64,000 bases of DNA from Hyphomonadaceae bacterium UBA1849 (lineage in GTDB: Bacteria > Pseudomonadota > Alphaproteobacteria > Caulobacterales > Hyphomonadaceae): contig DDIN01000008.1 of the NCBI GenBank assembly GCA_002338565.1, forward strand, positions 873,567 to 937,566. The letters run 5' to 3'. Shown one piece after another: positions 60,040-64,000 of the stretch. The first letter of the stretch is position 1. Each line of letters begins with the position of its first letter. The position numbers and the translations under genes are program-made. Below the pieces are notes generated by a model, which was not told the origin of the DNA, did no database searches, and was given only the letters and a program-made list of their open reading frames with translations.

Positions 60040-61551
60040 TCAGCCGCGCTTCCAGTACATAATGCCGTCAGAAGCCTCGTCAGCAGGTACAGCAGAGCCC
60101 TTCGTTCCGACGGGCTCTTCCCTGCCTGAAATCAGAAATTCGATACCCGCTGCATCCGATGCCGGAATTTTCGCAAGGAAGCGCTTTTTACCGTCGAGCG
60201 TGCGCCCGACCACAACGCCAAAACGGACGCTGCCATCGCGTTTATAGTGGACGGTATAGGTCTCGATCTCACCTTCACCCTCATAGGCTTCGACGAATTC
60301 CGGAACCTCACCGCGGCGGGCTTCTGCTCCTGCCTGCACGTCGAACTCCTGCGGATAGCGTTCGGCGAGAGCCCGGTCGCGGCCCACAACAATCGTATGG
60401 TTGTAAGTCGCATAGCCGCCATTCGCGAACAGAAGGCCATAGCGGCCCTGCGCGCGCAGTTCATGCACCATCTCGACGACAGCATGGCTCATATAATTGG
60501 CAATCGGTCCGCCGCCGAAGGTCAGGCCGCCGAATACGGTCATCGGGCGCTCAACGGGCCAGCCAATGACGCGGCGCGCCAGCTTCGGCACGCATGGAAA
60601 GCAGGAATAGAGCTCGGCGGCGTCCAGATCACTTACACTCAGACCATTGAATTCCAGCGCTTTATTGAGCGTTTCCGACATGCTGACGGAATCTGCATAT
60701 GTGTCACGAGCGAGAATATTCCCCACTTCCTCAGCGTGCGCACCAAGGCCGACATAGACGAGCTTGTCTTCCGGCACGCCGTGCGCCAGCGCGGCTTCAA
60801 GGCTCGTCACAATGAAGGCCGCACCCTGATTCACCGAGGAGTTAGCAACCATCAGCTTTGTATAAGGAAAGGAGATCGGACGGTTATTCTCATCGGCCGT
60901 TGTAATCTCTTCAGGCGTTTTCGGGCTGTGTATCCAGGCGCCCTCAGTCTCATTGGCGACCTCTGAGAAATTCGACCAGATCATGCCGCTCTCGGCCTGC
61001 GCCTCTTCAAGGCTCTGGCCCCATTTTGCGCGGCAGGCATTCTCATAAAGCGGGTAAACATCCGTAGGTGTCGTGAGCAGGAAGAGATCAGAATAGCGCT
61101 TCTTGCGGACACTCGCGCTCGCGCGCAGCGGGTCGGATGTTTTTCCGGCAGCTTCCAGCTTTTTGCGCGCGCCTGCCGTGCGAAGCGCCTCGCCGCCTGT
61201 AATGGCAACGCTGGTCGCTTCGCCTTTGGCGATCATGTTAGCCGCTTCATTGAGAAGCCGTATCGGACCATCACCCATCGGATAGGGCGTCTGACGACAC
61301 GTCGCATCCACCGCGCCAACAGCTGACGCAACTTGTGGCGAACAATCACCAAGCTTCGGGAATGAAATCTGATCAACCGTCAGAATGGCAGACAGACCTT
61401 CCAGCCAGCCCGCGCCAGCATCTGTGTCCGCGCGCCTCAGCGCTTCAATCATCAGGCCGAGCGAATCCATTCCTTCATGAGGCACTTCAGGGCGGTCATT
61501 GATCTGCCCGACGCCGACAATTACCGGAATTCTGGACTCTGGCACGCTCAT
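60040..61551 (-). CDS. Thiolase-fold acetyl-CoA acetyltransferase-like protein
   Basis: 503 aa. VIVGVGQINDRPE at the start, ITGGEALRT, SAAELYSCFPC-like region (DLDAAELYSCFPCVPKLA), and GGLTFGGGPIANYMSHA near the thiolase C-domain. It is longer than biosynthetic thiolase and the usual nucleophile block is not obvious, placing it among SCP2/lipid-transfer-like thiolases. Possible role in acyl-CoA metabolism. Confidence 0.78.
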   Translation of the reverse strand: MSVPESRIPVIVGVGQINDRPEVPHEGMDSLGLMIEALRRADTDAGAGWLEGLSAILTVDQISFPKLGDCSPQVASAVGAVDATCRQTPYPMGDGPIRLLNEAANMIAKGEATSVAITGGEALRTAGARKKLEAAGKTSDPLRASASVRKKRYSDLFLLTTPTDVYPLYENACRAKWGQSLEEAQAESGMIWSNFSEVANETEGAWIHSPKTPEEITTADENNRPISFPYTKLMVANSSVNQGAAFIVTSLEAALAHGVPEDKLVYVGLGAHAEEVGNILARDTYADSVSMSETLNKALEFNGLSVSDLDAAELYSCFPCVPKLARRVIGWPVERPMTVFGGLTFGGGPIANYMSHAVVEMVHELRAQGRYGLLFANGGYATYNHTIVVGRDRALAERYPQEFDVQAGAEARRGEVPEFVEAYEGEGEIETYTVHYKRDGSVRFGVVVGRTLDGKKRFLAKIPASDAAGIEFLISGREEPVGTKGSAVPADEASDGIMYWKRG

Positions 61552-61639
61552 ATCGCTCTCTCCCTGATGCTTTCCAAGAAACTAGAGGCAGGAGCGATCG
61601 CGCCGCAATCCTTCACGTTGCGGCAGCGGGAGAAGTTTT

Positions 61640-62197
61640 TCAGAGCGCCTTGCGCATATGGATGATGGTGTTGGTCAACCCGTTGGCGCTGGTGCGCACC
61701 TCGGTATGGAAAGCTTCATAGCCCCGCGCTTCATAAAGCGGCAGGCCCGGCACGGTGGAGCCGAGCTCGATCGCCTTAAAGCCGGCGTCGCGGGCCGCGC
61801 CTTCACCGAGATCTAGCAGCAACGTCCCAAGCCCTTTACGGATCCAGTCCGGATGCGTGTACATCGCCCGAATACGAGCTGCGTCCGTTTCAGGGTCAGA
61901 GAGGCTGTCATCACGGCCAGTCGTCGCATCACCGCCAAACAGGGTTTTACGCTTGCCCCAGCCCCCGCAGGCAACAAGCACGGTTTTACCGTCCACCTCG
62001 GTTTCGATCATGAAATAGGTCTGGTCGGCGATAAGCGAGCGGTCGACACCCATAGATTCGCGCGCCGCAATGATCTCTTCATCGCTCAGAAATTCGCGCA
62101 TATTCACAGTAATCGCGGCGCCCATCAGGTCCATGATCGCAGGAATATCGCTTTCCTGCGCCAGACGATGAGTAAAGACGTGTTTTGCGCCGGACAT
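61640..62197 (-). CDS. GNAT-family N-acetyltransferase
   Basis: 185 aa. Motif A RAMYTHPDWIRKGLGTLLLD and EARGYEAFHTEVRTS at the end. Start is 14 bp after rimM stop, so probably co-transcribed with rimM. Acceptor unknown. Confidence 0.82.
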   Translation of the reverse strand: MSGAKHVFTHRLAQESDIPAIMDLMGAAITVNMREFLSDEEIIAARESMGVDRSLIADQTYFMIETEVDGKTVLVACGGWGKRKTLFGGDATTGRDDSLSDPETDAARIRAMYTHPDWIRKGLGTLLLDLGEGAARDAGFKAIELGSTVPGLPLYEARGYEAFHTEVRTSANGLTNTIIHMRKAL

Positions 62198-62211
62198 GAC
62201 CGCTCCTGAAC

Positions 62212-62766
62212 CTATTCGCCGGCGGACTCACCCTCTCCGGTCTGCAAGTGCTCAGGCAAATAGCTTTCATCCGGCTCTGCAAGAAGTTCTTTTTCAGCCA
62301 TTCGAATAACGGGGATCACTGCCTTGGTAAAAGGCAGAAAATAAGCCGTACGATTATCAGGTGCGACGACTTCCAGAAGGTCATCAGCGCCAAAATTCTG
62401 GACCGACTTCACCTTACCCAGCGCGCGCCCGTCCGTATGGGTAACGGTCAGGCCGAGAAGATCATCATAATAGAATTCATCGTCCTCAGGCTCTGGCAGC
62501 ATGTCGCGGTGGACGTAGAGCTTCTCGCCCTTGAGCGCTTCCCACTCCTCGCGGGTTTTCGTCTCTTCGGCATCAACCACGAAATGGTTCTTGGTTGGAC
62601 GCGCCGATTTCGCTGTCAGCATGACAGAGCCCGTCTCGTTCAGAAGCGGACCGTACGCGAACACATCTTCAGGATAGAGCGTGAAACTGCGCACACGCAC
62701 TTCGCCGCGCACACCATGCGCGCCGCCAATCGCACCTACACAAACAAGAGACTTATCGACTGCCAT
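62212..62766 (-). CDS. rimM: Ribosome maturation factor RimM
   Basis: 184 aa. N-terminal beta-barrel GAIGGAHGVRGEVRVRSFT and PRC-type domain (YYDDLLGLTV; GKVKSVQNFGADDLLEVV; LPFTKAVIPVI). Helps assemble the 30S head through protein S19. It is a core gene, confirming chromosomal sequence here. The usual rpsP and trmD neighbours are not adjacent. Confidence 0.9.
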   Translation of the reverse strand: MAVDKSLVCVGAIGGAHGVRGEVRVRSFTLYPEDVFAYGPLLNETGSVMLTAKSARPTKNHFVVDAEETKTREEWEALKGEKLYVHRDMLPEPEDDEFYYDDLLGLTVTHTDGRALGKVKSVQNFGADDLLEVVAPDNRTAYFLPFTKAVIPVIRMAEKELLAEPDESYLPEHLQTGEGESAGE

Positions 62767-62782
62767 AGCATTCCAAACAAAA

Positions 62783-62812
62783 TCTGCGGCGCCCGATAAA
62801 GAGCGCCGCAGA
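62783..62812 (-). terminator. Rho-independent terminator of the crystallin gene
   Basis: TCTGCGGCGC and GCGCCGCAGA pair perfectly (10 bp, 10-nt loop); on the minus strand it is followed by TTTTGTTT. Confidence 0.9.
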
Positions 62813-62854
62813 CGGATTACTCATACACCCTGCGGACTGGCAAGAGGGATAGCC

Positions 62855-64000
62855 TTAGTTGTCACGCATCACCCGACGCAGACCCGGAGGCAGATTGTCT
62901 GTGTTCCGGTTATTCGTCCGCGGTGGTGGCGGAGGCGGCGGAGGTGGTGGTGGCGGTGACGCCTGTGGACGCGGTGCAGGAGGCGGCGGCGGAGGCGGAG
63001 ACTGAACGCGCGGCGGACGCTGCGGCTGAGAAACCGGCTGGTTACTGCGACGGTTATTGTTCACCTCATTGCGACGACCTTCATTCCGGTTGCCGCGGTT
63101 CGCGCGTGGCTCGGCACCGGCATTTGGATTGCCCTCAACGCGGCCACCACGATTTCCACGGTTGACACGGTCACCATCACGGTTGCGATTGTTCGCCCGA
63201 TCACCATTGCGTCCGTCGCGGTTACGGTTCCAACGTCCGTTCTGATCGCCACGGTCATTGCGTACCCGATCTACAGGCAGATCGCGGCGATTATTGCGGT
63301 CGCGGTTGATCCGGTCATTGCCGTTCCGGCCACCTACCAACACATCTGTGTTCGGCGGCGTGTTCCGGTTCGTGCGGTCACGGTTTCCATCGCGGTTGCG
63401 ATCACGGTCACGGTTGGTATTCGGAATGGTTCCACCGGTCTGACCGGTACGGTTACCCTGATAACGGTCGTTTCCGTTACGATTGGTATTGCCGGAATAG
63501 CGATTGTTGCGATCGCGGTTTCGATCACCCGTATTATGGTCCCGGTTACGGTCACGTGCGCCGTCCCGATCACGGTCCCGGTTACGGTCTCTCGCACCAT
63601 CCCGGTCTCGATCACGATTACGGTCGCGGGCGTTATCGTCACCGCCCCGACGCCCGCCGCCAACGTTTCCATTGTTCCGGCCACCGCCACCATTCACGCG
63701 GCGAATGGACGAGATATTGTCATTCAGGCGATATCCACCGAGCGCGTTCGTATCGACCGTTACAACCTGGCACCGGCCCTGAAAGTTCGGATGCTCACAC
63801 ACTTCCCATGTGCCCGAACGGATCCGGATTGAGCTTGCAGCATCATTGAGGCCAATCGTGCCGAGGTTACCAATACTGCCGTTCACAGGAATGCTGCGGC
63901 CACCATAATTGGCGTGTTCGAACAGGATCGCATCAGCGTTTCCGTAGTTTCCGCCACGGTTTCCACCGCGACGTCCGCCGCGATCTCCGTTTCCATGATT
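62855..64000 (-). CDS. Beta/gamma-crystallin protein with Arg/Asn/Asp repeats, partial at its 5' end
   Basis: The frame is open to the window edge (38 codons before GTG 63886), so the true start lies beyond 64000. Visible parts, in order: a Gly/Asn/Arg stretch, a beta/gamma-crystallin domain (AILFEHANYGGRSIPV; NDAASSIRIRSG; WEVCEHPNFQGRCQ; LNDNISSIRRV), then tandem repeats such as RDRDRDGARDRN (nearly exact twice), more N/R-rich sequence, and a poly-Pro tail ending GLRRVMRDN. Beta/gamma-crystallin domains often bind Ca2+. Probably exported, though the signal is out of view. Function unknown. Confidence 0.75.
   Translation of the reverse strand, partial: NHGNGDRGGRRGGNRGGNYGNADAILFEHANYGGRSIPVNGSIGNLGTIGLNDAASSIRIRSGTWEVCEHPNFQGRCQVVTVDTNALGGYRLNDNISSIRRVNGGGGRNNGNVGGGRRGGDDNARDRNRDRDRDGARDRNRDRDRDGARDRNRDHNTGDRNRDRNNRYSGNTNRNGNDRYQGNRTGQTGGTIPNTNRDRDRNRDGNRDRTNRNTPPNTDVLVGGRNGNDRINRDRNNRRDLPVDRVRNDRGDQNGRWNRNRDGRNGDRANNRNRDGDRVNRGNRGGRVEGNPNAGAEPRANRGNRNEGRRNEVNNNRRSNQPVSQPQRPPRVQSPPPPPPPAPRPQASPPPPPPPPPPPPRTNNRNTDNLPPGLRRVMRDN

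Noticed and set aside
63033..63782. Several frames opposite the repeat protein
   Set aside because: They translate to repetitive Arg/Ser or Val/Thr strings created by the repeats.
1..64000. CRISPR array, tRNA or rRNA
   Set aside because: No regularly spaced repeats and no cloverleaf or rRNA signature found by eye.

Overview
This is one contiguous bacterial segment with no RNA genes. Gene content points to a marine-type alphaproteobacterium, probably near the Hyphomonadaceae/Caulobacterales. This placement is inferred from the TonB-dependent receptors (one beside a beta-propeller phytase), the many small lipoproteins, the solitary outer-membrane barrel, the IorAB-type molybdoenzyme and the beta/gamma-crystallin protein. 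No phylogenetic marker was compared. || Part A (1 to about 19.7 kb) is an acquired metal-resistance island. It opens with a MerR regulator whose operators face a secreted-protein gene at the left edge and an isoprenylcysteine-methyltransferase-like gene. A stranded piece of a conjugative element follows: traG plus a ribbon-helix-helix gene, with no trb genes behind it. Next is a copper/silver RND efflux operon on the minus strand (Cys-rich secreted protein, OMF, adaptor, RND pump, CusF-like lipoprotein), with each of the last three junctions overlapping by 4 bp. An IS3-family element comes next, then a visibly more A+T-rich module: a 46-aa Met-rich membrane peptide, a multicopper oxidase, and a divergent MerR / CDF transporter + signal peptidase II unit. 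An IS481-family element, a probably 5'-truncated gene and an AbiE toxin-antitoxin pair close the island. || Part B (20 to about 33 kb) looks like chromosome. It holds a TonB receptor plus phytase pair, a second TonB receptor with its wHTH regulator and an esterase, two convergent RpiB-family isomerases (one behind a perfect LacI-type palindrome), a DmdC-like acyl-CoA dehydrogenase, a LysR/methyltransferase divergon and a GlxA-type regulator. || Part C (34 to about 47.5 kb) carries an orphan barrel, a glycine-zipper lipoprotein, an NAD(P)-binding epimerase-like protein, a secreted amidohydrolase, a secreted hydrolase, a class I FBPase behind a palindromic operator, a standalone AceE/transketolase-like enzyme, an SDR, a lipoprotein acid phosphatase and a two-component pair. 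|| Part D (47.5 to 54.2 kb, minus strand) is a set of exported redox genes: PQQ dehydrogenase with a haem c domain, a double-CMD lipoprotein, a small membrane protein, and IorB/IorA-like molybdopterin and 2Fe-2S subunits. || Part E (54.4 to 64 kb) contains a TauE/SafE permease, an O-methyltransferase, a dienelactone hydrolase, an LLM oxidoreductase, a conserved unknown, cysteine synthase, a thiolase-like protein, a GNAT, RimM, and a large Arg/Asn/Asp-repeat beta/gamma-crystallin protein running off the right edge.
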